Origin: Paracoccus fontiphilus
GTDB taxonomy: Bacteria; Pseudomonadota; Alphaproteobacteria; Rhodobacterales; Rhodobacteraceae
DNA length: 37,019 nucleotides
Assembly (NCBI RefSeq): GCF_017356265.1
Contig: NZ_JAFNAW010000035.1
Location: 1 to 37,019 of the forward strand
Direction: 5' to 3'
Within the stretch, counting starts at the first letter, position 1. Every line of letters starts with the position of its first letter. Positions 8,475-16,524 of the stretch are shown here, piece after piece. A program made the position numbers and the translations under genes. The notes under the pieces are model-generated. The model worked only from the letters and a program-made list of their open reading frames with translations. It was not told the origin of the DNA and did no database searches.

Positions 8475-9260
8475 TCAGCCATTGTCGCCTCCCGCGACGG
8501 GCAGCACGGTTGCGGTGATGTAGGACGCCTCGTCCGAGGCCAGGAACAGGATCGGCGCGGCCTGTTCCTCGATGGTGCCATAGCGCTTCATGAAGGCCGA
8601 CTCCCGCACCTGGGTCACGACCTCGGCCATCCACCGCCGTTCGTCGGCGTTGTCGCCGTCCGCGTTGCGCGGGATGCGGCGGGGCGGGGCCTCGGTCCCG
8701 CCGGGGGCGGTGGCGACCACGCGGATATTCAAGGGCGCCATCTCCATTGCCAGCGCCTGCGTGATGGCGTTCACGCCGCCCTTGGCCGCCGAATAGGGCA
8801 CCCGGTGGATGCCGCGCGTGGCATTGGACGACACGTTGACGATGGTGCCGCCGCCCCGCGCCGTCAGATGCGGCAGGACCGCGCGGCAGCAATAGAGGGT
8901 CGGCATCAGGGACCGGCGGATCTCGGCGTCGATCTGGGCGGGTTCGAATTCGGCAAAGGGCCGCATCCGGATCGCGCCGCCCACGTTGCTGATCAGGATG
9001 TCGATGCCGCCGAAGGTGTCCGCCGCATGGCGCATCGCCGCATCGGCGCCGTCCCAGGTTTCCAGGTCGGCGACGAAGCCGGAAGCCCCGTCGCCGGCCT
9101 CGGCCGCGACATCGGCCACGAAGTCGGCGCGGTCCACCAGCAGCACCTTGCCCCCTTCGGCGGCCGCGCGCAGCGCCACGGCGCGACCGATCCCCTGCGC
9201 GGCCCCGGTCACGACCAGGATCTTGCCCGCGAAGCGTCCGGCAAAGACGGCGCCGGTCAT
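8475..9260 (-). CDS. benD: Benzoate cis-diol dehydrogenase (SDR)
   Basis: A 261-residue short-chain dehydrogenase that oxidises and decarboxylates 1,6-dihydroxycyclohexa-2,4-diene-1-carboxylate to catechol with NAD+. The nucleotide motif TGAAQGIG is at 18-25, the structural ISNVGG at 90-95, catalytic Ser at about 144, and YSAAK with Tyr156 and Lys160. The ATG at 9258-9260 overlaps the benC stop as ATGA; a longer upstream ORF runs through benC and is not used. Position directly after benABC fixes its identity as benD rather than a generic SDR. Confidence 0.92.
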   Translation of the reverse strand: MTGAVFAGRFAGKILVVTGAAQGIGRAVALRAAAEGGKVLLVDRADFVADVAAEAGDGASGFVADLETWDGADAAMRHAADTFGGIDILISNVGGAIRMRPFAEFEPAQIDAEIRRSLMPTLYCCRAVLPHLTARGGGTIVNVSSNATRGIHRVPYSAAKGGVNAITQALAMEMAPLNIRVVATAPGGTEAPPRRIPRNADGDNADERRWMAEVVTQVRESAFMKRYGTIEEQAAPILFLASDEASYITATVLPVAGGDNG

Positions 9261-10276
9261 GCGATGGCCTTCAGGGGCGCGTTGGGGGTGAACTTCTCGT
9301 AGTGGAAGGAGGCGGGCCTGATGCCGTTGTCGTCCAGATAGTGGCGGACGGCATCGACCATCGGCGGGGGACCGCACAGATAGACCTCGACGCCGGGGGT
9401 GGCCAGCATCTCCTCGGGCATGTGCTGCGTGACCCAGCCCTTGCGCGGGTGGTCCGAGGCCGGGTCCGCCACGACGGTGGCGAAGGTGAAGTTCGGCAGC
9501 CGCTTGGCATAGGCCGCGATCTGGTCCACCAGCACCAGATCCTGGTCGCGCGTGACGCCATAGATCAGGTGGACGTGCCGGCGCGATCCGGCCCGCGCCA
9601 GAACCTCCAGCATCGACAGGAAGGGCGCAAGGCCCGTGCCGCCCGCCAGGAACAGCAGGGGACCATCGCCGTCGCGCAGGTAGAAGCTGCCCATCGGCCC
9701 GGTCAGGGCCAAGGTGTCGCCGGGCTTGGCGCAGGACAGCCAGTTGCCCATCAGCCCGCCGGGGATCTTCTTGATCAGGAAGCCGAGGCTGCGTTCACCC
9801 GGCGCGGTGCTGAAGGAATAGGACCGATGGTCGCCCCCGCCCGGCACGTCGATGTTGACGTACTGCCCCGGCAGGAAGACGGGGGCGTCCCCCGCCTCCA
9901 GTTCCAGCACCACGGCGGCGTCGTGATGCGGCTCGATCCGGGTGACGGTCGCCGCGAAGGTCTGCTGGCCCGTCTTGCAGGACGCCGCCGTCACCGGCAC
10001 CGACAGCACGCAGTCGGACGACGGCACCATCTGGCAGGTCAGGACCAGACCTTCCGCGGCCTCGTCCTCGGTCAGGGCGTCCTCGATATAGTCCTCGCCC
10101 AGGTCATAGCTGCCGCTTTCGGCCCGGCACTTGCAGGTGCCGCAAACGCCGTCGGAACAATCCATCGGCAGGTTGATCTTGTTGCGGAAGGCGGCATCAA
10201 GCACCTTCTCGCCCGGCTTGCAATCGACGAAGCGGGTGATCCCGTCCTCGAAATTCAGCGCGATGGTATAGCACAT
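9257..10276 (-). CDS. benC: Benzoate 1,2-dioxygenase electron-transfer component
   Basis: A 339-residue reductase passing electrons from NADH to the BenAB oxygenase. It has an N-terminal plant-type 2Fe-2S ferredoxin domain with Cys40, Cys45, Cys48 and Cys81, then a flavin domain with RSYSFS (about 160) and an NAD domain with GGTGLAPFLSML and CGPPPMV near the C-terminus. This order (ferredoxin, FAD, NAD) and length match BenC/XylZ/AntC. The ribosome site AAGGAGGAGG is one of the strongest in the operon. It ends in an ATGA overlap with benD. Confidence 0.93.
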   Translation of the reverse strand: MCYTIALNFEDGITRFVDCKPGEKVLDAAFRNKINLPMDCSDGVCGTCKCRAESGSYDLGEDYIEDALTEDEAAEGLVLTCQMVPSSDCVLSVPVTAASCKTGQQTFAATVTRIEPHHDAAVVLELEAGDAPVFLPGQYVNIDVPGGGDHRSYSFSTAPGERSLGFLIKKIPGGLMGNWLSCAKPGDTLALTGPMGSFYLRDGDGPLLFLAGGTGLAPFLSMLEVLARAGSRRHVHLIYGVTRDQDLVLVDQIAAYAKRLPNFTFATVVADPASDHPRKGWVTQHMPEEMLATPGVEVYLCGPPPMVDAVRHYLDDNGIRPASFHYEKFTPNAPLKAIA

Positions 10277-10310
10277 GGTCGCCTCCTCCTTGCGGTGTGC
10301 TGGGGTGGGG

Positions 10311-10823
10311 TCAGACGTGGTAGACGTCGATGACCTGGCGGATGTAGTCGTTCTTCAGGACGATCTTCTTGGCCGCGATCACTATGCCGCCGTCCGTCCG
10401 GCGCAGGGTCACGAACATGGTGCCGAAGAACTGGTCGGTGGTCTTGTAGCGGTGGTTCAGCGTGTGGAAATTGTAGCGCACGTCCACCTCGGACCCGCGA
10501 TCCGCCACCACCTCGACGTTGCTGACGGTGTGGCTGGTGCGCGGTTCCGGCGTGGATGCGCCCGACCGTTCGGTCTTGATGCGGAAGACGCGGTCCTCCA
10601 GCCCCTCGCGGTTGGGATAGTAGATCAGCGAGATCTGGGACTGCGGGTCCTCGGTGACCTGGTCGTTGTCGTCCCAGGCGGGCATCCAGTAGGACGCGTC
10701 GGGCGCATAGCAGGTCAGCCATTCGTCCCACTGCCGGTCGTCCAGCAGGCGCGCCTCGCGATACAGGAAGGCGCAGATGGCGTTGTAGTCCAGGCCGGTG
10801 CTGATGGCGTGATCCAGGCTCAT
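10311..10823 (-). CDS. benB: Benzoate 1,2-dioxygenase small (beta) subunit
   Basis: A 170-residue non-heme dioxygenase beta subunit of the NTF2-like fold; it has no cofactor and stabilises the alpha3beta3 oxygenase. The family segments [17 protein letters not shown] and the tail with [18 protein letters not shown] are clear. The ATG at 10821-10823 overlaps the benA stop as ATGA, giving equimolar coupled synthesis of the two subunits. A 34-bp gap carrying the benC ribosome site follows. Confidence 0.93.
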   Translation of the reverse strand: MSLDHAISTGLDYNAICAFLYREARLLDDRQWDEWLTCYAPDASYWMPAWDDNDQVTEDPQSQISLIYYPNREGLEDRVFRIKTERSGASTPEPRTSHTVSNVEVVADRGSEVDVRYNFHTLNHRYKTTDQFFGTMFVTLRRTDGGIVIAAKKIVLKNDYIRQVIDVYHV

Positions 10824-12172
10824 GCCGCTTCTCCCTTCTTCTCGGTGGCCAGCGCGTCGCGCATGACCCTGGCCCAGTATTCGTGCTGGCAGACGAACAG
10901 CCCCTCGTCCTCGCTGCGCTCGCCCGAGATCAGCGGCTTCAGGCCCATGCGGCGGGCGTTCTCGTCCGGCCCGTGGACCCACAGCGGCGCGCCGCGCGAC
11001 ATGTCGTTCCACAAGGGTGCGGCATAGGCCGTCTGGCAGGCGCGGAACTCCTCCAGGTCGTCGGACGTGCCCATGCCCGAGACGTTGAAGAAGTCCTCGT
11101 ACTGGCGGATGCGGTGGGCGCGGTTCTCGGCCGACTCGCCCTTGGGGGCGAAGCAGAAGATGGTGACTTCGGTCTTGTCCACGGACAGCGGGCGGACGAC
11201 GCGGATCTGGGTGCTGAACTGGTCCATCAGGAACACGTTCGGGTAAAGGCACAGGTTTCGCGTCTGGTTGACGATGAAACCCGCCTTGTCCTCGCCCAGA
11301 CGGGCCACAAGATCGTCGCGGCGGTTCCAGACGGGCCGGACCTCGGGGTTCTTCGTGTTGGTCCACAGCAGGATGTGGCCGTTGTCGAAGCCATAGACGC
11401 CCGCGACCGATTTCGACCAGCTGTTCGCGTCCACCGCCTTGGTGCCGGTCTCGCTGCGGCGGTCCATGGTGGTGGCATAGTTCCAGTGGACCGAGCTGAC
11501 GTGGTAGCCGTCGCAGCCGTTCTCCATCTGCAACTTCCAGTTGCCGTCGTAGATGTAGGACGAATTGCCGCGCAGAACCTCCAGCCCCTCGGGGGCCTGA
11601 TCGACGATCTGGTCGATGATGACGGTGGTTTCCCCCAGGTATTCCGTCAGCGGCGCGACATCGGCGTTGAGGCTGCCGAACAGGAAGCCGCGATAGCTTT
11701 CGAAGCGGGCCACGCGGGTCAGGTCGTGGGAACCATGCTGGTTGAACTGGTCGGGATATTGCGTGGTCCTGGCGTCCTTCACCTTCAGCAGCTTGCCGGT
11801 GTTGGAAAAGGTCCAGCCGTGGAACGGGCAGGTGAAGCTGCCCTTGTTGCCCTGCTTGCGGCGGCACAGCATCGCGCCCTTGTGGGCGCAGGCGTTGATG
11901 ACGGCGTTGAGCGACCCGGTCTTGTCGCGGGTGATGACGACCGGCTGGCGGCCGATCCAGGCGGTGTAATAGTCGTTGATGTCCGGGATCTGGCTTTCAT
12001 GCGCCAGATAGACCCAGTTGCCTTCGAAGATGTGCTTCATCTCCAGCGCGTACAGATCCTCGTTCGTGAAGATGTCGCGGCGGCAGCGGAACAGGCCGGC
12101 CTCGGCGTCGTCCTGGACGGCGACGTCCAGCAGGTGGTCCAGGTCGCGGGCCTTTTCGATGATCGCGGACAT
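10820..12172 (-). CDS. benA: Benzoate 1,2-dioxygenase large (alpha) subunit
   Basis: A 450-residue Rieske oxygenase catalytic subunit that dihydroxylates benzoate at C1-C2. The Rieske ligands are Cys95, His97, Cys115 and His118; the mononuclear iron region DGYHVSSVH supplies His224 and His229 with the bridging Asp221. Overall length and the absence of insertions fit BenA/XylX; anthranilate dioxygenase AntA is the nearest alternative. The catechol genes and benD downstream favour benzoate, since an ant operon would need no diol dehydrogenase. GGAGGAG precedes the ATG. A 108-bp gap with a hairpin separates it from catA. Confidence 0.92.
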   Translation of the reverse strand: MSAIIEKARDLDHLLDVAVQDDAEAGLFRCRRDIFTNEDLYALEMKHIFEGNWVYLAHESQIPDINDYYTAWIGRQPVVITRDKTGSLNAVINACAHKGAMLCRRKQGNKGSFTCPFHGWTFSNTGKLLKVKDARTTQYPDQFNQHGSHDLTRVARFESYRGFLFGSLNADVAPLTEYLGETTVIIDQIVDQAPEGLEVLRGNSSYIYDGNWKLQMENGCDGYHVSSVHWNYATTMDRRSETGTKAVDANSWSKSVAGVYGFDNGHILLWTNTKNPEVRPVWNRRDDLVARLGEDKAGFIVNQTRNLCLYPNVFLMDQFSTQIRVVRPLSVDKTEVTIFCFAPKGESAENRAHRIRQYEDFFNVSGMGTSDDLEEFRACQTAYAAPLWNDMSRGAPLWVHGPDENARRMGLKPLISGERSEDEGLFVCQHEYWARVMRDALATEKKGEAA

Positions 12173-12244
12173 GAGTTCTCCTCCTCCAGAGGCGGCGATG
12201 ACGGCCAGGCCCCTGCCATGATGTCGGTGATGATAGGGTGGGGT

Positions 12245-12271
12245 GGGCGGCCTCCCCTCCGGCGGCCGCCC
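12245..12271 (-). other. Intercistronic hairpin between catA and benA
   Basis: GGGCGGCC (12245-12252) and GGCCGCCC (12264-12271) form a perfect 8-bp stem with an 11-nt loop, starting 9 nt after the catA stop. It lies in the 108-bp gap before benA and lacks a U-run. It could set the cat-to-ben mRNA ratio by processing or partial termination. Confidence 0.55.
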
Positions 12272-12280
12272 GGGGCGCCG

Positions 12281-13219
12281 TCAGGCGGCGGCGCGGCGGC
12301 GCTGTTCGTTGACCTGGTTGTCCAGGCCGTCCACCAGCGCGGTCAGGTGGATGTCGAAGGCGATCTCGGCGAAGGGACCGTTCAGGCCGTTGGCCCGGAT
12401 GCTGTCCTCGTCCGTGCGTTCCACGACATGCGGCACCAGGCCTTCGCGGGTGGCATAGGCGAAATCGTCGTCGATCAGCGGATCGCCCTCGATGTTGATC
12501 TGGGTGGTCAGCTTGCGGTGGCCGTCGGCGCTGATGAAGAAGTGGATATGTGCCGGACGCTGGCCGTGGCGGCCAAGGGCCGTCAGCAGCTTCTCGGTCG
12601 GGCTTCCCGGAGGCACGCCATAGCCCGAGGGCAGGATGCTCTGGAACCTGTAGCGGCCGTTTTCATCCGCGATGATCGTGCGGCGCATGTTGAAGGGCGC
12701 CTGCTTGCCGGTGGGGTCGAAATGCGAATAGAAGCCGCGCGTGTCGCAGTGCCAGACCTCGACCTTGGCGCCGGCCAGCGGCTTGCCGTCGGACCCGTGG
12801 ACCGTGCCGTGCATGACCAGCGTGTGGCCGTCGGCATCAGAGCCGTCGTCAAGGCGCGCGAAGCCGACCGATTCCGGGGCGCCTGCGACATACAGCGGGC
12901 CTTCGATGGTGCGGGGTGTCGGGTTCTCGATCCCCAGTTCGGCGTCGATGGCGTCCAGGCGCTCGTCCAGGAAGTGATCGACCCCCAGGCCCGGGGAGAT
13001 CAGGCCCGCCTGACCGGCGGCGCCCAGGTCGTTCAGCCAGGCCACGCCCATCCAGTATTCGTCGGGGGTGATGTTCAGGTCGTCGATGGCGCGGAACAGA
13101 TCCGACATCAGGCGATGCGTGATCTCTTTCATGCGCGGATTGCCGTAGGTGTTGTTCAGGCCGCTGAGTTCCTTCAGGAACGCCTGCACGTCGGGGCGGT
13201 CGAAGATGGTGACAGTCAT
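12281..13219 (-). CDS. catA: Catechol 1,2-dioxygenase
   Basis: A 312-residue intradiol dioxygenase converting catechol to cis,cis-muconate. The four Fe(III) ligands fall at Tyr164, Tyr200, His224 and His226, seen in GFYSHFD, LPSGYG and RPAHIHFF. The N-terminal helical linker domain (about 1-100) of catechol 1,2-dioxygenases is present, which separates it from the shorter protocatechuate enzymes. The ATG at 13217-13219 follows AGGAGGAG; the ORF upstream of it overlaps catC and is not used. Hairpins flank the gene on both sides. Confidence 0.94.
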   Translation of the reverse strand: MTVTIFDRPDVQAFLKELSGLNNTYGNPRMKEITHRLMSDLFRAIDDLNITPDEYWMGVAWLNDLGAAGQAGLISPGLGVDHFLDERLDAIDAELGIENPTPRTIEGPLYVAGAPESVGFARLDDGSDADGHTLVMHGTVHGSDGKPLAGAKVEVWHCDTRGFYSHFDPTGKQAPFNMRRTIIADENGRYRFQSILPSGYGVPPGSPTEKLLTALGRHGQRPAHIHFFISADGHRKLTTQINIEGDPLIDDDFAYATREGLVPHVVERTDEDSIRANGLNGPFAEIAFDIHLTALVDGLDNQVNEQRRRAAA

Positions 13220-13255
13220 TCGTTTCTCCTCCTGGATTCGCTTGGAAACTGGGTG

Positions 13256-13277
13256 GGACCGGCCCCTCCGCCGGTCC
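13256..13277 (-). other. Intercistronic hairpin between catC and catA
   Basis: GGACCGGC (13256-13263) and GCCGGTCC (13270-13277) make a perfect 8-bp stem with a 6-nt loop in the 67-bp gap between catC and catA. There is no U-run. It sits 9 nt after the catC stop, the same offset as the hairpin after catA. Confidence 0.55.
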
Positions 13278-13286
13278 TTGGGGGTG

Positions 13287-13577
13287 TCAGCTGTCATCCT
13301 CGCGGATGGCGGACGGGTGGCGCAGCAGGGGCGTGACCTTGATTTCCATGAAGGGAAACAAGGGGAGGCCCGACAGGATGTCGTGCAGTTCGGCATTGTC
13401 GCGGACATCGAAGATGCTGACGTTGGCGTACTGCCCGGCGATCCGCCAGATGTGGCGCCATTTCCCCTGGCGCTGCAGATCCTGCGAATAGGCCTTCTCG
13501 CGGGCCAGGATATCCGCCCGTTCGTCGGCGGGCAGGTCGCGGGGCAGCGTCACGTCCATGGTCACTTGATAAAGCAT
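13287..13577 (-). CDS. catC: Muconolactone delta-isomerase
   Basis: A 96-residue ferredoxin-like-fold isomerase that converts muconolactone to 3-oxoadipate enol-lactone and assembles as a decamer. The sequence begins MLYQVTMDVTLP and contains the family's GKWRHIWRIAGQYANVSIFD core and the LPLFPFM segment. Length is the usual 92-97 residues. Its ATG lies 2 nt after the catB stop, so translation is coupled. Confidence 0.94.
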   Translation of the reverse strand: MLYQVTMDVTLPRDLPADERADILAREKAYSQDLQRQGKWRHIWRIAGQYANVSIFDVRDNAELHDILSGLPLFPFMEIKVTPLLRHPSAIREDDS

Positions 13578-13579
13578 CG

Positions 13580-14755
13580 TCACACCTTGATCGTCTTGCG
13601 GATGCCGTCGCGGGCGAAGAAGGCCACGCGGTCCTCGTCCAGCGTCACGCCCAGGCCGGGGCCGTTCGGCACGGTCAGTTCGAAGTCGCTGTAGTCCAGC
13701 GGCGTTTGCAGGATCTCCTCGGTCAGCAGCAGGGGGCCGAACAGTTCGGTGCCCCATTGCAGATTGGCGAAGGTCGCGAAGGCATGGGCCGAGATCACCG
13801 TGCCCACCGCGCCTTCCAGCATGGTGCCGCCGTAGAGGCCGATCCCCGCCGCGTCCGCGATGGCCGCGACCCGCAACGCATTGAAGGCGCCGCCGCTTTG
13901 TTCCAGCTTGACGGCAAAGACGTCGGCGCCCTGCACGCGCGCCAGGTCGAAGGCGCTTTCCGGTCCGGTCAGCGATTCATCGGCCATCAGCGCCACGGGG
14001 AAGCGGCGCACCAGCCGCGTCAGGGCCGCAGCGGACGCCACCGGCTGTTCCACCAGTTCGCAGCCGGCATCGGCAAGCGCCGCCATGCCGTAAGCCGCCT
14101 CGCCCTCGGACCAGGCCATGTTGACGTCGACGCGCACCGCGGCGCGGTCGCCAAGCGCGGCCTTGATCGCACCCACATGGGCGATGTCGTCGCGCAGCGG
14201 GCGCGCGCCGATCTTCAGCTTGAAGACGCGGTGGCGGCGCAGGTCCAGCATCCGCTCGGCCTCGGCGATGTCGCGGGCCGTGTCGCCCGAGGCCAGCGTC
14301 CAGGCTACCGGCAGCCGGTCGCGGCGGCGTCCGCCCAGAAGCTCGCTCACGGGCAGGCCGAGGCGCTTGCCCTGGGCGTCCAGCAGGGCGGTTTCCACGG
14401 CGGACTTGGCGAAGCGGTTGTCCTTCACCATCCTGCCGATCCGCGCCATCAGCGCCTGCACCCGCGTCGCGTCCTGGCCCAGCATCACCGGCGCGAACCA
14501 GCAATCGATGTTGGTCTTCATGCTTTCGGGGCTTTCGCCGCCATAGGCCAGGCCGCCGATGGTCGTGCCCTCGCCCACGCCGGTGATCCCGTCGCTGCAA
14601 TGGACGCGGACCAGCATCAGCACCTGGCCGTTCATGGTCGCGACCGACAGCTTGTGCGGCCGGATGGTGGGCAGGTCTAGGATCACCGTGTCGACCCGCG
14701 TCACGACAGGGACGGCGGCAAGGGATGTGGCAAGGGGGGCGTATGGCTGGTTCAT
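13580..14755 (-). CDS. catB: Muconate cycloisomerase
   Basis: A 391-residue enolase-superfamily enzyme that lactonises cis,cis-muconate to muconolactone. The catalytic KxK pair is Lys179-Lys181 (FKLKIG); the metal ligands are Asp210 (VDVNMAW), Glu236 (LVEQP) and Asp259 (MADES). The lid region with GEGTTIGGLAYGGE is typical of muconate rather than chloromuconate enzymes. It is the first gene of the leftward cat-ben-pcaD set and diverges from the LysR gene, with a BenM/CatM-type dyad in the 166-bp gap. Confidence 0.94.
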   Translation of the reverse strand: MNQPYAPLATSLAAVPVVTRVDTVILDLPTIRPHKLSVATMNGQVLMLVRVHCSDGITGVGEGTTIGGLAYGGESPESMKTNIDCWFAPVMLGQDATRVQALMARIGRMVKDNRFAKSAVETALLDAQGKRLGLPVSELLGGRRRDRLPVAWTLASGDTARDIAEAERMLDLRRHRVFKLKIGARPLRDDIAHVGAIKAALGDRAAVRVDVNMAWSEGEAAYGMAALADAGCELVEQPVASAAALTRLVRRFPVALMADESLTGPESAFDLARVQGADVFAVKLEQSGGAFNALRVAAIADAAGIGLYGGTMLEGAVGTVISAHAFATFANLQWGTELFGPLLLTEEILQTPLDYSDFELTVPNGPGLGVTLDEDRVAFFARDGIRKTIKV

Positions 14756-14812
14756 GACGGCAGAATGCCTGCAAATCCCGCCGCCCGTCCAAGATCATTT
14801 GTGTTTGCCGTG

Positions 14813-14827
14813 ATACCTTCAGGGTAT
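14813..14827. promoter_or_regulatory. BenM/CatM-type LysR binding site
   Basis: ATACC-TTCAG-GGTAT is a perfect 5-5-5 dyad matching the ATAC-N7-GTAT consensus known for BenM and CatM of Acinetobacter. It lies 58 bp upstream of catB and 95 bp upstream of the LysR gene. Its position fits the recognition-binding site of an inducer-responsive activator of catB with autoregulation. Confidence 0.75.
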
Positions 14828-14921
14828 TATCATGAAGGAAACATGAACCTTCAGCGGCTTGCTGCGGCGCGGCATACCCGCGACGGACGTGTTCCTGACG
14901 GTTCGGGGCTGGGGGACAGGC

Positions 14922-15890
14922 ATGGATCTGCGACAATTGCGATACTTCGCCGCCGTCGCACGAGAGCGGAACTTCACCCGCGCGGCCGAGATCCTGCACA
15001 TCGCCCAGCCGCCGCTCAGCCGCCAGATCCAGCTGCTGGAAGAGGAACTGGGCGTCGCCCTGATCATCCGCAAAAGCCGTCCGATCAAGCTGACCGATGC
15101 GGGGCGGCTGTTCTATGAACAGGCGCTTCAGGTGCTGGGGCGCGTGGACCAGATGAAGGACGCGACGCGCCGGGTGGGGATGAACCGCAACCGGGTGCTG
15201 TCCATCGGCTTCGTGGCCTCGACCCTGTATGGCGGGCTGCCGGTCCTGGTCCGGAAGCTGCGGCAGAACGCGCCGGAACTGGACATCCAGCTGCTGGAGA
15301 TGCTGTCGATCCAGCAGATCCCCGCGCTGAAGGAAGGACGCATCGACCTCGGCTTCGGGCGGCTGAAGCACAGCGACCCGAATGTCGCCAGCACCGTCCT
15401 GCGCGAGGAACGATTGGTCGCGGCCCTTCCCCAGGACACGCCCCTCGCGCGCGAGGACGCGCCGCTGCCCTTGTCCGCCATCGGCGGGCAAAGGCTGATC
15501 GTCTATCCCAAGGAGCCCCGGCCCAGCTATGCCGATCAGGTTCTGGGCATCCTGCAGGACGAGGACGTGCGCCCGGCCGACGTGCTGGAGGTCCGCGAAA
15601 TCCAGACCGCGCTTGGCCTGGTCGCCGCGGATTCGGGGATCTGCATCATTCCCTCGTCGGCCCGGCAGATGCGGTCGGACGTGCGGTATCGCGTGATCGA
15701 CAGTCCCCGGGCGATTTCCCCGGTCATCCTGAACCACCGGGCAGGCGACGGATCGCGCTATCTGGAACTGGTCAAGACGCTGATCCGCGACATGTATTCC
15801 GAAAACCCCGCCTGGCTGGAGGCGAACAACGTCCGTCCCGCACAGGCGCAGGATCGGCAGCCGGACGCCCCGGGACAACAAGGGTCTTGA
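14922..15890 (+). CDS. LysR regulator of the cat-ben operon, BenM/CatM-like
   Basis: A 322-residue LysR protein. The N-terminal winged helix begins MDLRQLRYF and carries NFTRAAEILHIAQPPLSRQI, very close to the BenM/CatM/CatR/CbnR group that responds to cis,cis-muconate (BenM also to benzoate). The effector domain runs from about 90 to 300. The ATG at 14922 is the family start and has GGGGGACAGG upstream; the ORF is open earlier but adds atypical residues. It diverges from catB across a consensus dyad. The C-terminal tail rich in Q, P and A from about 300 is not conserved in the family. Confidence 0.9.
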   Translation: MDLRQLRYFAAVARERNFTRAAEILHIAQPPLSRQIQLLEEELGVALIIRKSRPIKLTDAGRLFYEQALQVLGRVDQMKDATRRVGMNRNRVLSIGFVASTLYGGLPVLVRKLRQNAPELDIQLLEMLSIQQIPALKEGRIDLGFGRLKHSDPNVASTVLREERLVAALPQDTPLAREDAPLPLSAIGGQRLIVYPKEPRPSYADQVLGILQDEDVRPADVLEVREIQTALGLVAADSGICIIPSSARQMRSDVRYRVIDSPRAISPVILNHRAGDGSRYLELVKTLIRDMYSENPAWLEANNVRPAQAQDRQPDAPGQQGS

Positions 15891-15920
15891 CCACCGGACG
15901 GTCGTCTGCCGGGACCGCGC

Positions 15921-15934
15921 GGCGGCCGGCCGCC
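15921..15934. terminator. GC palindrome between convergent LysR and MarR genes
   Basis: GGCGGCCGGCCGCC is a perfect 14-bp palindrome in the 48-bp gap between two convergent genes. It could form a short stem in both transcripts. No U-run follows, so a terminator role is tentative. Confidence 0.3.
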
Positions 15935-15938
15935 CCGC

Positions 15939-16382
15939 TCAGGGTGCAGGTGTCCGATCCTGACCCGAGGCGACCAGCCGGTCCAAGGCACGGGACAGAT
16001 CCGGGGCGGCATCGCCCAGATCGGCCAGCAGATCGGCCTGGAACTTTTCGGCCAGAACCTCAAGGCGGTTCATCAGGGCGCGGCCCCGGGGCGTCAGGCG
16101 CAGCACGACAAGGCGCCGGTCGGTGTCATGGCCGGTCTTCCCGACCAGACCCGCTTCCTCCAGTCGGGTGGCGGCTCGGCTGACCATGGACTTGTCGAGG
16201 TTCACGCGGCGATGGATGTCGCGGACGCTGACCTCGCCGCCTTGTCCCAGATGCGCCAGCACCCGCCATTCCGGGATCGTCAGCCCTGCTTCGGCAGCGT
16301 ATCGGGCCGCGAATCGTCGGCTGACCTGCGCGGCGGCGACCGACAGGCGGTAAGGCAGGAACTGGTCGAGATCGAATACCAT
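15939..16382 (-). CDS. MarR family regulator, likely repressor of hmgA
   Basis: A 147-residue MarR protein with the winged helix at about 45-110 (LTIPEWRVLAHL, the recognition stretch VNLDKSMVSRAATRLEEAGLV and the wing DTDRRLVVLRLTPRG). I choose the ATG at 16380-16382, preceded by GGAACGGAG, because the longer ORF (start 16463) would run through the hmgA promoter and operator. It diverges from hmgA, with paired TTGC-N4-GCAA dyads over the promoter, so it probably represses the homogentisate operon and itself until homogentisate or a related acid binds. This regulator type differs from the IclR-type HmgR of Pseudomonas putida. Confidence 0.88.
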   Translation of the reverse strand: MVFDLDQFLPYRLSVAAAQVSRRFAARYAAEAGLTIPEWRVLAHLGQGGEVSVRDIHRRVNLDKSMVSRAATRLEEAGLVGKTGHDTDRRLVVLRLTPRGRALMNRLEVLAEKFQADLLADLGDAAPDLSRALDRLVASGQDRTPAP

Positions 16383-16456
16383 GCGCGTCTCCGTTCCCGG
16401 GAAATCAGCAGAAAACCGGGGCGCGGACAACCGGAAAGGTGCGGCGCGCGCCGGCG

Positions 16457-16486
16457 TTGACATCGTTGCCGATGCAACGGTATGAT
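16457..16486 (+). promoter_or_regulatory. Strong sigma-70-like promoter of hmgA
   Basis: TTGACA (16457-16462) and TATGAT (16481-16486) are separated by 18 bp and point at hmgA, whose ATG is 38 bp downstream. The hexamers score 6/6 and 5/6. The element is overlapped by two operator-like dyads, which fits a strong promoter held off by a repressor. Confidence 0.7.
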
Positions 16487-16504
16487 CATTGCATCAGCAA
16501 CGAT
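16462..16504. promoter_or_regulatory. Paired MarR operator over the hmgA promoter
   Basis: Two dyads of the form TTGC-N4-GCAA lie 23 bp apart: CGTTGC-CGAT-GCAACG (16464-16479, perfect 6-bp arms) in the spacer, and TTGC-ATCA-GCAA (16489-16500) just after the -10 box. Together they form one large inverted repeat: the 16-bp arms 16462-16477 and 16489-16504 differ by a single base and are separated by 11 bp. Occupancy would block RNA polymerase; the divergent MarR is the obvious ligand. Confidence 0.7.
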
Positions 16505-16524
16505 TTTGGGGGAGGAGCACCCGA

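Noticed and set aside
6333..9302. A 989-codon rightward open frame across pcaD, benK and benD
   Set aside because: It is antisense to three recognised genes, runs straight through their boundaries and has no motif or ribosome site.
10820..12172. Anthranilate dioxygenase large subunit (antA) as the identity of benA
   Set aside because: AntA and BenA are similar, but the coupled diol dehydrogenase gene is needed only for benzoate and the neighbours are a benzoate-type symporter and cat genes.
10883..13336. An 817-codon rightward open frame across benA and catA
   Set aside because: It is antisense to genes whose iron ligands are all in place; composition is that of a GC shadow.
16383..16463. 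Longer N-terminus for the MarR regulator, starting at 16463
   Set aside because: It would cover the hmgA promoter and operators, adds 27 residues not typical of MarR proteins, and the ATG at 16382 has a better ribosome site.
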